Shown: in pieces, positions 26,869 through 34,168 of the stretch
Layout of the letters: every line of letters starts with the position of its first letter
How positions within the stretch are numbered: the stretch's first letter is position 1
Origin: Caulobacterales bacterium
Lineage (GTDB): Bacteria > Pseudomonadota > Alphaproteobacteria > Caulobacterales > Caulobacteraceae
Length of the DNA: 64,000 nucleotides
NCBI GenBank assembly: GCA_019510435.1
Contig: JAEKKJ010000006.1
Coordinates: forward strand, 1 to 64,000
Direction: 5' to 3'
The notes under the pieces: model-generated
Told to the model about the DNA's origin: nothing
The model's database searches: none
Seen by the model: the letters and a program-made list of their open reading frames with translations, nothing else
Translations under genes and position numbers: made by a program

Positions 26869-27348
26869 AAGCGGGTGTGGCGGCGCGGAGTTTGGGGAGG
26901 GGGTCGTCGGCTGGCCGGGCGCCCGATCTGGACGGGGCTGGGGGGCTGATCAGGATCCGGACCGGATGCGGGCCAGCCGACGCAAACGATAAAACGCATG
27001 GTCTGTGTTCGCGGCGGGCCGGGAATGGGGCCATTTCGGGGCGTGGCGGCCCAGCCACAGCGAACCGCGAAATGCCACGCCGCCGCCAAGAGGACTTGCG
27101 GCCGGCCTGCGACAGAGGGATGACGGTGACAACGGCGGTTGGTTTCCGGCCGCCGGGGCGTGGGGCCCCGCAGCGCTTCCAGGACCTTCGCGGGTCCTGT
27201 GCGGACAAGACAGAAGCGGCAGAGGCGGCCCGAGAGGGTCGCCTTTCTTGCATTTGGGCTCTTTCTGAAGCCCCTTCACCTTGGCAGTCGCCGGCCGAGC
27301 CGCCATGTGCGCTGACGACTGACAACGTAAACCCAAGGGAGGCGACGA
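26869..27348 (+). other. 480-bp gap with hairpins, possible leader of the reductase gene
   Basis: No credible gene is seen. Two structures stand out: a perfect 7-bp hairpin CAGGACC-TTCGCG-GGTCCTG (27180-27199), and a terminator-like hairpin GGCGGCCC-GAGA-GGGTCGCC followed by TTTCTT (27224-27250). They lie about 100-170 nt before the reductase gene and could form an attenuated leader or the end of a small RNA. Confidence 0.4.
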
Positions 27349-28491
27349 ATGGCCGGCTATCCGGACAAGGCCCTGCAGCTGCGGTCCATCATCAAGGCGA
27401 GCGGCGAGCTCGAGCTCAGCCTGGCGGAGGTCGCGGTAGCGGCGCCTACCGGCGACGAGGTGCTGGTGCGGGTGGAGGGCTCGCCGATCAATCCCTCGGA
27501 CCTCGGCCTGCTGCTCGGCCCGGCCGACCTCTCGACCGCCAAGCCGTCCGGCGCCCCGGATCGTCCCGTTCTCACCGCCAAGGTCCCGCCCGGCCTGATG
27601 CGGGCGGTGGCGGCGCGCCTCGACGAGTCCATGCCGGTGGGCAACGAGGGCGCGGGCACGGTGGTGGCCGCCGGCCCCGATCCCGCCGCCCAGGCGCTGA
27701 TCGGCCGCAAGGTCGCCCTGCTGGGCGGGGCGATGTACGCCCAGTACCGCACGGCCAAGGCCGCAGACGTCCTGCCCCTGCCGGCGGACGCCAGCGCCGC
27801 AGACGGGGCCTCCTGCTTCGTCAATCCGCTGACCGCTCTGGGCATGGTGGAGACCATGCGCCGCGAGGGCCACACCGCCCTCGTGCACACCGCCGCCGCC
27901 TCCAACCTGGGCCAGATGCTGAACAAGATCTGCCTCAAGGACGGGGTGGAGCTGGTGAACATCGTGCGCAGCGCGGCCCAGGCGAAGATCCTGACCGACA
28001 TCGGCGCCAAGTACGTGCTGGACTCCACCGCGCCGAACTTCATGGAGCAGCTGGTGGCGGCCCTGAAGGCCACCGACGCCACCCTGGCCTTCGACGCCAT
28101 CGGCGGCGGCAAGCTGGTGAGCCAGATCCTCTCGGCCATGGAGCAGGCCCAGAGCGCCAAACAGGGCGCCTACAGCCGCTACGGCTCGACCACCCACAAG
28201 CAGGTCTACATCTACGGCGGGCTGGACACCGCCCCCACCGAGCTGGCGCGCAGCTACGGCATGGCCTGGGGCGTCGGCGGCTGGCTGCTCACCTATTTCC
28301 TGATGAAGTCCGGGCCGGCCGAGGTGCAGCGCCTGCGCCAGCGGGTGGCGGACGAGCTGAAGACCACCTTCGCCAGCCACTACACCGCCGAGATCTCCCT
28401 GGCCGAGGCGCTGAGCCCGGACGTGATCGCCCGCTACAACGCCAAGACCACCGGCGAGAAATTCCTGGTCAATCCGAACAAGGGGCTCTGA
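27349..28491 (+). CDS. Medium-chain dehydrogenase/reductase (zinc-independent quinone reductase type)
   Basis: A 380-aa NAD(P)H-dependent oxidoreductase. Seen: GroES-like N-domain with EVLVRVEGSPINPSDLGLLLG and PVGNEGAGTVVAAG; Rossmann domain with ALVHTAAASNLGQMLNKICLKDGVELVNIVRS and LAFDAIGGGKLVSQIL. Catalytic-zinc ligands are not evident, which fits the quinone/enoyl reductase branch rather than alcohol dehydrogenase. It precedes the P450 gene by 245 nt with a palindrome between, so co-transcription is uncertain. ATG 27349 follows GGGAGG. Confidence 0.88.
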   Translation: MAGYPDKALQLRSIIKASGELELSLAEVAVAAPTGDEVLVRVEGSPINPSDLGLLLGPADLSTAKPSGAPDRPVLTAKVPPGLMRAVAARLDESMPVGNEGAGTVVAAGPDPAAQALIGRKVALLGGAMYAQYRTAKAADVLPLPADASAADGASCFVNPLTALGMVETMRREGHTALVHTAAASNLGQMLNKICLKDGVELVNIVRSAAQAKILTDIGAKYVLDSTAPNFMEQLVAALKATDATLAFDAIGGGKLVSQILSAMEQAQSAKQGAYSRYGSTTHKQVYIYGGLDTAPTELARSYGMAWGVGGWLLTYFLMKSGPAEVQRLRQRVADELKTTFASHYTAEISLAEALSPDVIARYNAKTTGEKFLVNPNKGL

Positions 28492-28520
28492 GCCGCGCCG
28501 GCGGAGCGCCGGAAAAAGAA

Positions 28521-28555
28521 GAGCCGGACGGTGCTGGAGACAAACCGTCCGGCTC
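28521..28555. terminator. 12-bp perfect hairpin between reductase and P450 genes
   Basis: GAGCCGGACGGT (28521-28532) pairs with ACCGTCCGGCTC (28544-28555). The only T tract next to it (TTCTTTTTCC) is on the minus strand, on the left side. The hairpin may therefore protect the 3' end of the reductase mRNA, or stop antisense transcription. Confidence 0.5.
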
Positions 28556-28736
28556 AAGGCTCGTTGGTGGGGACACCGCTCCCGAAACGACGCATCGGGG
28601 CGGCTCCAGGCGTCTGCGTTTCAGGATCCATGCCAACCGTGGCGGCCCGAAACGGGACGGCGGCGGCAGACGCCGCTTGCCTTGCCCCCTGGTCAAGCGG
28701 CTCCAATCCGGGAAAACCGTCCCGGAGGACGCCCGC

Positions 28737-29942
28737 ATGAAAATCGACCTCCTGTCGCCGGCGAGCTTCGAGGGCGGCCAGCCGCACGGCCAGTACGACT
28801 GGCTGCGGGCCAACCAGCCGGTCGCCTGGCACGACGAGCCCGGCGGCAAGGGCTTCTGGGCGGTGACGCGCCACGCCGACGTCTGGGCCGTGGACCGCGA
28901 CTTCCAGACCTATTCGTCCGAGCCCACCATCATGATCAACGATCCGCTCGCGGAGATGGGCGGGTTCGGGCCCTACAAGATGATGCTGATGATGGACCCG
29001 CCGGAGCACACGGCGTTCCGCAAACTCATCCGCTCGGAGTTCACCGAGCCCGCGGCGCGGCTGCGGACCGGCCGCATCCAGGCGCTGGCCCGCCAGATCG
29101 TCGACGCTGTCATCGCCAAGGCAAGTGGGGGTCGCGGCGAATGCGACTTCGTTTCCGAGGTGGCCGGCGAGATGCCCTCGTTCGTGATCGCCGAGCTGAT
29201 GGGCCTGCCGCTCACCGACGGCCGCGAGCTCTACAAGCTGACCGAGACCATCCACACCGCGCCCGAGGCGCTGCCGCCCGGCGCGGGTGGGGCGGCGGTG
29301 GCCAAGATGTTCGAATATGGCTCCGGGGTGATGGCCGAGAAGCGGGCGCGGCCGGGCGACGACCTGGCTTCCAAGCTGCTGGCCTGCGAGGTGGACGGCC
29401 GGCGGCTGGAGGATGTGGAGTTCCTGCTGTTCTTCCTCTTGCTGGTGGACGCCGGCGGCGACACCACCCGCAACCTGCTCTCCGGCGGGCTGCTGGCGCT
29501 GATGGAGAACCCGGACCAGTACGCCTGGCTGATGGCCGACCTGGACGCACGCCTACCCACGGCGCGCGAGGAGCTGCTGCGCTGGACCAGCCCGGTGATC
29601 TACATGCGGCGCACGGCCCGGAAGGACGCCGAGCTGGCCGGCCAGCAGATCCGCGAGGGCGACAAGGTGGTCATGTACTTCGGCGCCGCCAACCGCGACC
29701 CCGCCGTGTTCGACCGGCCGGACACCCTCGACCTCGGCCGGGCCGAGAACCCGCACATCGCCTTCGGCACGGGCCCGCACGGCTGCCTCGGCCAGCACAT
29801 CGCCCGCATCGAGATCGACGCCATGCTGCGCGAAGTGCTGACGCGGATGACCGCCTTCGAGCTCGCCGCGCCCGTGGAGTGGCTGCCCTCGAACTTCATC
29901 TCCGGGCCCAAGGCCATGCCGGTGCGGTTCCGGCCCGGCTGA
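28737..29942 (+). CDS. Cytochrome P450
   Basis: A soluble bacterial P450 monooxygenase of 401 aa. Seen: I-helix LLLVDAGGDTTRN (oxygen-activation AGGDTT), K-helix ExxR as EELLRW, VIYMRRTA, and the haem loop FGTGPHGCLG with Cys thiolate at about 350. The substrate class (steroid, terpenoid or fatty acid) cannot be read from the motifs alone. No ferredoxin or ferredoxin reductase gene is adjacent, so electron partners must be elsewhere. ATG 28737 follows a GGAGGAC-type site; the long frame upstream is antisense to nothing real. Confidence 0.95.
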   Translation: MKIDLLSPASFEGGQPHGQYDWLRANQPVAWHDEPGGKGFWAVTRHADVWAVDRDFQTYSSEPTIMINDPLAEMGGFGPYKMMLMMDPPEHTAFRKLIRSEFTEPAARLRTGRIQALARQIVDAVIAKASGGRGECDFVSEVAGEMPSFVIAELMGLPLTDGRELYKLTETIHTAPEALPPGAGGAAVAKMFEYGSGVMAEKRARPGDDLASKLLACEVDGRRLEDVEFLLFFLLLVDAGGDTTRNLLSGGLLALMENPDQYAWLMADLDARLPTAREELLRWTSPVIYMRRTARKDAELAGQQIREGDKVVMYFGAANRDPAVFDRPDTLDLGRAENPHIAFGTGPHGCLGQHIARIEIDAMLREVLTRMTAFELAAPVEWLPSNFISGPKAMPVRFRPG

Positions 29943-30080
29943 GGGAATTCCACCCGAGCAGCTTAACTTATGATAGAAGGGTGCTCGCCCGCTCGGAACA
30001 TCCGTGGTTGCGGGACCTGCACAAATTCCCGGGTACGGCTTTCGCTTCGCGAGCCTCCGGGCCCCATGAAAGGGCAAGCC

Positions 30081-31139
30081 ATGGCTGCCCGCCAACGGTC
30101 TTCAGATTCCGACCAGGTGGCCCAGGCGCTGGGCCTGGCGATCATCGCGTCGTCGGTGACGCCCCTCCTACTGCTGGACGACGATTTCAACGTCCTGGCC
30201 GCCAGCGCCTCGTTCTGCCGCGCCTTCAGGACAGATCCTGCCCTGGCCCAGGATCGGCCCATCTTGGCGCTGGGCGACGGCGCCTGGAACATTCCCCAGC
30301 TACGCTCGCTGTTGAGCGCGACCTTGTCGGGCAGCGCCGACATCGACGCCTACGAGATGGACCTCGAGTCCGCCGGCGCCACGCGGCGCCTCGTGCTGCA
30401 TGCGCACCGGCTCGATATCGGCTCGGGGGTCGCTCGGCGCATCCTGCTGACGGTCACCGACGTCACGGAAAGCCGCCTGGACGCCGCCCGTCGCGACGCG
30501 GCGTTGCGGGAGAAGGACGACCTCCTGCGGCAGCGCGCGATCCTGCTCCAGGAGGTGCGCCACCGGGTCGCCAACAGCCTGCAGATCATCGCCAGCGTCC
30601 TGCTTCAGACCGCCCGGCGCGTGAACTCCGAAGAGAGCCGCGGCGTCCTGCGTGACGCCCATCAACGGGTCATGTCGGTGGCCGCCCTGCAACACCAGTT
30701 GGCCGCCTCCAGCATGGAGGGCGTGCCGCTGCGGGCCTATCTCGACCAGCTTTGCTCCAGCATCGGCGCCTCGATGATCCACGATCCCTCACAGATCGCC
30801 CTCAGCGTCGAAGCCGACGACTCAATCGTGGGGCCCGACATTTCCATAAGCCTTGGGCTCATCGTCACCGAACTGGTGATCAATGCGCTGAAGCACGCCT
30901 TCCCGGGCGCGCGGCATGGGTCGATCCGCGTCGGCTACGTCGCGGACGGCGGGGGTTGGACCCTGTCGGTGACCGATGACGGGGCGGGCATGCCGGCCAA
31001 GTCGGCCCGCACGACCGGCCTGGGGACCAGCATTGTCGAGGCCCTCTCGCGGCAGCTGGAGGCCAAGGTCGCGATCCGGGCGGGCCATCCGGGCGTTTCA
31101 GTTCGCATTCGCCACAACAAGGAAATTCCCGCGGCCTAG
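30081..31139 (+). CDS. Sensor histidine kinase (HisKA_2/HWE type) with PAS-like domain
   Basis: A cytosolic kinase of 352 aa. Seen: PAS-like N-domain (SSVTPLLLLDDDFNVLAASASFCRAF), coiled region, phospho-acceptor H-box LLQEVRHRVANSLQIIASVLLQTARR (His about 161), N-box LGLIVTELVINALKHAFP and G-box VTDDGAGMPAKSARTTGLGTSIVEAL. HisKA_2/HWE kinases are frequent in alphaproteobacterial general stress (PhyR) signalling. No response regulator is adjacent. Start at 30081 is supported by AAAGGGC upstream; ATG 30066 is an in-frame alternative. Confidence 0.88.
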   Translation: MAARQRSSDSDQVAQALGLAIIASSVTPLLLLDDDFNVLAASASFCRAFRTDPALAQDRPILALGDGAWNIPQLRSLLSATLSGSADIDAYEMDLESAGATRRLVLHAHRLDIGSGVARRILLTVTDVTESRLDAARRDAALREKDDLLRQRAILLQEVRHRVANSLQIIASVLLQTARRVNSEESRGVLRDAHQRVMSVAALQHQLAASSMEGVPLRAYLDQLCSSIGASMIHDPSQIALSVEADDSIVGPDISISLGLIVTELVINALKHAFPGARHGSIRVGYVADGGGWTLSVTDDGAGMPAKSARTTGLGTSIVEALSRQLEAKVAIRAGHPGVSVRIRHNKEIPAA

Positions 31140-31332
31140 ATGGGACTCATTATGTATTTTTGAAAATAAAACCTCATAATGCTCAACGCTTATTCCGCCT
31201 TTTGGTTCACTATAACTTTGCATTTCCGAGATATTTCCGGAAAATTATTTGCATCACTCTTGAATAATCCCAATTAGTTCCCAGATATGCTTCACGAACA
31301 GGGAAATTCCCTGCTCCAGGAACCCCACTCAA
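31140..31332 (+). promoter_or_regulatory. AT-rich promoter/operator region
   Basis: An unusually AT-rich patch for this genome. It contains an AT stem-loop (CATTATG 31148-31154 with CATAATG 31175-31181, inner TATTTT/AAAATA), a TTTCCGGAAA palindrome near 31234-31243, and CAGGGAA-A-TTCCCTG (31299-31313), a 7-bp dyad ending 20 nt before the ATG. The last could be an operator for the repeat protein gene. Promoter boxes are not assigned. Confidence 0.55.
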
Positions 31333-32325
31333 ATGAGACTCCATCAGCTGGCCGCCGGCGTCGCCGTCGCGGCCCTCATCCCCACGTTCGCCCTGGCCCA
31401 GCAGAGCTGTGAGCAGCGACAAAGCAACCGGGCGGTCGGCACGATCGCCGGCGCCGGCATCGGAGCGCTGCTCGGCGGCGCTGTCGCCGGGCATGACGAT
31501 CGCGCCGCGGGCGCCGTCGTCGGCGGCCTGGGCGGCGCCCTGGTCGGCAACCAACTCGCCAAGTCCAACGCCGATTGCGCCCACGCCTACGGCTTCTACG
31601 ACCGGTCCGGCGCCTGGCATGCCTCCACGGTGACGCCGCAGCACGCCTCGGGCTATTTCGACCGTGACGGCGCCTGGGTCGACGGGGCCCCGAATGGCCA
31701 CTACGACCGCGACGGCCGCTGGGTCCGCACCCAGGCCGAGGCCGCGACCGCGGGCTATACCGACCGCAACGGTCACTGGGTGCCAGCCTCGGCCGCGGGC
31801 TACTACACGGCCGATGGTCGCTGGGTGGCTGGCGCGGCGAGCGGTCACTATGACCGCGGCGGCCGCTGGGTCGCAGGTCCGGCCACCGGCCACTACGACA
31901 GCGATGGCCGCTGGATCTCCGGACGGCCGTCGCAGGTGGCCGACGTCCAGCCCGGCTACTACGACGGCGGCCATTGGCGGCGCGGCGCGGTAAGCGGCTA
32001 CTATGACACCCAGGGCCGCTGGGTCGCGGTGGATGCTTCGGGCGACATCAACAGCCGCCACGAAGGTGGACCGCCCTCCGACATCTCGGCCCGCAGCACG
32101 TGGCTCGACAGCCGCATTCGCCACGACGTCAGCGACGGCGCGCTCACCCGTCGCGAGGGAGACCAGGCGCTGAGGCGGCTCGACTCCATCGACCGCCAAG
32201 TGACCAGCCTGCGCCGGAGCGACGGCGACCTGCGGCCGCGGGACCAGCGCATGATCATGGCCAAGCTGGACGACTTGACCACCGACGTGCGCGCCATGAG
32301 CCGCGGCCCGGTGCGTGAAGACTGA
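31333..32325 (+). CDS. Secreted glycine-zipper protein with nine Y-D-x-x-G-x-W repeats
   Basis: A 330-aa protein. Signal peptide (1-22, cut after ALA); glycine zipper at about 36-73 (GTIAGAGIGALLGGAVAG, GAVVGGLGGALVGNQL) of the outer-membrane-lipoprotein type. Nine short repeats follow at about 87-240: GFYDRSGAWH, GYFDRDGAWV, GHYDRDGRWV, GYTDRNGHWV, GYYTADGRWV, GHYDRGGRWV, GHYDSDGRWI, GYYDGGHWR, GYYDTQGRWV. A charged helical tail (LDSRIRHDVSDGALTRREGDQAL...) ends it. Probably envelope-associated, with the repeats forming an aromatic-rich beta array. Function unknown. Confidence 0.85.
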   Translation: MRLHQLAAGVAVAALIPTFALAQQSCEQRQSNRAVGTIAGAGIGALLGGAVAGHDDRAAGAVVGGLGGALVGNQLAKSNADCAHAYGFYDRSGAWHASTVTPQHASGYFDRDGAWVDGAPNGHYDRDGRWVRTQAEAATAGYTDRNGHWVPASAAGYYTADGRWVAGAASGHYDRGGRWVAGPATGHYDSDGRWISGRPSQVADVQPGYYDGGHWRRGAVSGYYDTQGRWVAVDASGDINSRHEGGPPSDISARSTWLDSRIRHDVSDGALTRREGDQALRRLDSIDRQVTSLRRSDGDLRPRDQRMIMAKLDDLTTDVRAMSRGPVRED

Positions 32326-32470
32326 CGGGCGCGAAGACTAACGGGGAGGCCCCGGCCGGATGCGGTCCGGCCGGCGACAGGACGGCCTCGGCCCGCGCAG
32401 GCGGACCGGGGCCGTCTTGCTGCGGGCAGGCGACCGCCGCGCCACCCGTCCTGAGCCCAAAAAGCAAAAA

Positions 32471-32494
32471 GGGCCCCGCGAGGGGCCCTTTTTT
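32471..32494. terminator. Bidirectional intrinsic terminator
   Basis: GGGCCCC-GCGA-GGGGCCC with TTTTTT to the right and, read on the other strand, TTTTTGCTTTTT to the left. It serves the repeat protein gene and the small minus-strand gene that converge here. A second hairpin CACACG...CGTGTG (32495-32513) lies beside it. Confidence 0.9.
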
Positions 32495-32518
32495 CACACG
32501 TGGGGAGCGTGTGAGGGG

Positions 32519-32623
32519 TCAGGCCGCCAGGCCGACCGACGCGAAGCCGACGATCAGGACCATCATCGCAAGGGTAAGGATGGTCGGGGCGATCCGGCGG
32601 GCATAGGCGGTCACGGCGGTCAT
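32519..32623 (-). CDS. 34-aa single-pass membrane protein
   Basis: The frame encodes MTAVTAYARRIAPTILTLAM... ending VGFASVGLAA: a short basic head and one hydrophobic helix of about 20 residues. It is too short for usual ORF calling. Support comes from its own terminator just downstream and from a leader (32631-32688) shared with the gene at 1-97. The leaders are more alike than the proteins. Function unknown; a small envelope peptide or toxin-like peptide is possible. Confidence 0.6.
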   Translation of the reverse strand: MTAVTAYARRIAPTILTLAMMVLIVGFASVGLAA

Positions 32624-32630
32624 GGCAGGG

Positions 32631-32688
32631 GCTTTCGTGGAGGAACCCCGTGGGGAGCGGGGCCGTCCGTGGGGACACCGTCTTAATA
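32631..32688 (-). promoter_or_regulatory. Conserved structured leader of small membrane protein gene (copy B)
   Basis: On the minus strand: TATTAAGAC, then GGTGTCC, a GTCC(4 nt)GGAC hairpin (32665-32668 / 32673-32676), a CCCC...GGGG hairpin (32646-32649 / 32659-32662), and the start codon 7 nt later. It matches copy A at 117-170 in order and most bases, including ACGGAC-GCCCC-CTCCCC. Confidence 0.55.
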
Positions 32689-32784
32689 CGCCTGCCGCTG
32701 CGTCGTTCCGATCAGCGATTTGGCATGGGTCCTATGCATTTTCGCACCATGATCCGTGCATCCGCTGTCCGCGACAGGCCGCGG

Positions 32785-33432
32785 CTATGGCCGGCGCGAG
32801 GTCAACGCCTTGGCCACCACGGGCGCGAGCTTGGCGGCGATGATCTGGGCGCCGCGGGCATTGGGGTGGATGCCGTCGGCCTGGTTCAGCGCCGGGATGC
32901 GGGCCACGCCCTCGACCAGGTTGGGATAGAGCGGCGCATGGTGGGCCTTGGCCAGCGCCGGGAAGATGGCGTTGTAGTCCCGGGCGTAGGCGCCGCCGAT
33001 CTCCACCGGCGCGACGATGCCGGTCAGCAGGGCGGGGATGCGCCGGGCCTCCAGGCGCTTCAGGATCCGGTCCAGGTTGGCGCGGGTGGCCTTGGGGTCC
33101 AGGCCCTGCAGCAGGTCGTTGGCGCCCAGGGCGACGATGGCGAGGTCGGTGTCCTTCTGGACGCTGAAGTCCACCCGCGAGACGCCCCCCGCCGTGGTGT
33201 CGCCGGAGACGCCGGCGGCGCGGACCACGTTGGGCACGCCCAGCTTCGCCAGCGCCAGGTGCAGCTGGTTGGGCAAGGCCTGCGCGGCCGGCAGGCCGTA
33301 GCCGGCGGTGATCGAGTCGCCGAGCATCGTGATCACCTTCGGCCTGGCGGCAGGCGCGGCGAAGGCTGGCGCCGCGAAGGCGCCGAGGGTCCATGCAAAG
33401 ACCGCACGGCGGGTATGTCTTGGCGAGACCAT
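32785..33432 (-). CDS. Exported SGNH/GDSL esterase (TesA-like lysophospholipase)
   Basis: A 215-aa lipolytic enzyme. Seen: signal peptide (HTRRAVFAWTLGAFAAPAFA); block I VITMLGDSITAGYG with the catalytic Ser; block II Gly in GVSGDTTAGG; block III IVALGANDLL; block V DGIHPNARGAQIIA with Asp and His. This matches the multifunctional thioesterase/arylesterase TesA group. It is divergent from a YbbA/YbbP-like ABC pair, the same arrangement as tesA-ybbAP in E. coli. ATG 33432 overlaps the opposite-strand ATG of the ABC gene. Confidence 0.9.
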   Translation of the reverse strand: MVSPRHTRRAVFAWTLGAFAAPAFAAPAARPKVITMLGDSITAGYGLPAAQALPNQLHLALAKLGVPNVVRAAGVSGDTTAGGVSRVDFSVQKDTDLAIVALGANDLLQGLDPKATRANLDRILKRLEARRIPALLTGIVAPVEIGGAYARDYNAIFPALAKAHHAPLYPNLVEGVARIPALNQADGIHPNARGAQIIAAKLAPVVAKALTSRRP

Positions 33433-34168
33433 GTTCGTCCTATGTAAGGGAGGGCGCGCGCCGCTCAACAGCCGGGATGAGACCTTGGACGACGACATAC
33501 CGCCGCTGGCGTTGGAGCGTGTGGGGCTGACCTTGCCGTCCGCTGCAGGTCCCGTGGAGATCCTGCGCGACCTGTCCCTGACCCTGGGGGCCGGCGAGCG
33601 TGTCGCCCTGGTAGGGCCTTCGGGCTCCGGCAAGTCGTCGCTGATCGCGGTGGCGGCTGGCCTGGAGCGGCCCAGCGCCGGCCGCGTGGCGCTGTTCGGC
33701 CAGGACCTGGCGCGGCTGGACGAGGATGGTCGCGCCCGGCTGCGGCGCGGTCGCGTCAGCCTGGTCTTCCAGTCGTTCCATCTGCTGCCCAACATGACCG
33801 CCGAGGAGAACGTCGCCGCGCCCCTGGAGATCGCCCGGCGCCCGAACGCCATGGCCGAGGCGCGCGCCTGGCTGGACCGGGTGGGGCTGTCGGCGCGGCT
33901 GCGGCACTATCCGCATCAGCTCTCCGGCGGCGAGCAGCAGCGGGTGGCCCTGGCCCGCGCCCTTGCGCCCCGCCCGGCCCTGATCTTCGCCGACGAGCCC
34001 ACCGGCAATCTCGATTCCTCCAACGCCGGGCACGTGGCGGACCTGCTGTTCGACCTGGTCGACGAGACCGGCGCGGCCCTGCTGCTGGTGACCCACGACG
34101 CGGCCCTGGCCGGGCGGCTCCAGCGGGTGGTCACCCTGCGCGACGGCCATCCGGTGGCGGCGGCGTGA
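33431..34168 (+). CDS. ABC transporter ATP-binding protein (YbbA/LolD-like)
   Basis: The nucleotide-binding subunit, 245 aa. Seen: Walker A GPSGSGKSS, Q-loop VFQSFHLLPNMTAEENV, signature LSGGEQQRVALARAL, Walker B LIFADEPTGNLD, H-loop LVTHD. Macrolide-exporter/LolD branch. Start uncertain: ATG 33431 overlaps the esterase's start on the other strand and has no good Shine-Dalgarno; TTG 33485 (before DDDIPPLALERVG) is a realistic alternative and would leave room for a promoter. The stop overlaps the permease GTG by 4 nt. Confidence 0.9.
   Translation: MFVLCKGGRAPLNSRDETLDDDIPPLALERVGLTLPSAAGPVEILRDLSLTLGAGERVALVGPSGSGKSSLIAVAAGLERPSAGRVALFGQDLARLDEDGRARLRRGRVSLVFQSFHLLPNMTAEENVAAPLEIARRPNAMAEARAWLDRVGLSARLRHYPHQLSGGEQQRVALARALAPRPALIFADEPTGNLDSSNAGHVADLLFDLVDETGAALLLVTHDAALAGRLQRVVTLRDGHPVAAA

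Noticed and set aside
28566-28577. GTGGGGACACCG also occurs near the P450 gene and in small-protein leader copy B
   Set aside because: Only 12 nt are shared, the second hairpin is absent and no small gene follows; probably chance.
26877-28736. Upstream in-frame extension of the P450 frame (to 1021 aa)
   Set aside because: The extra part overlaps the reductase gene in another frame and has no domain; P450s of this class are about 400 aa.
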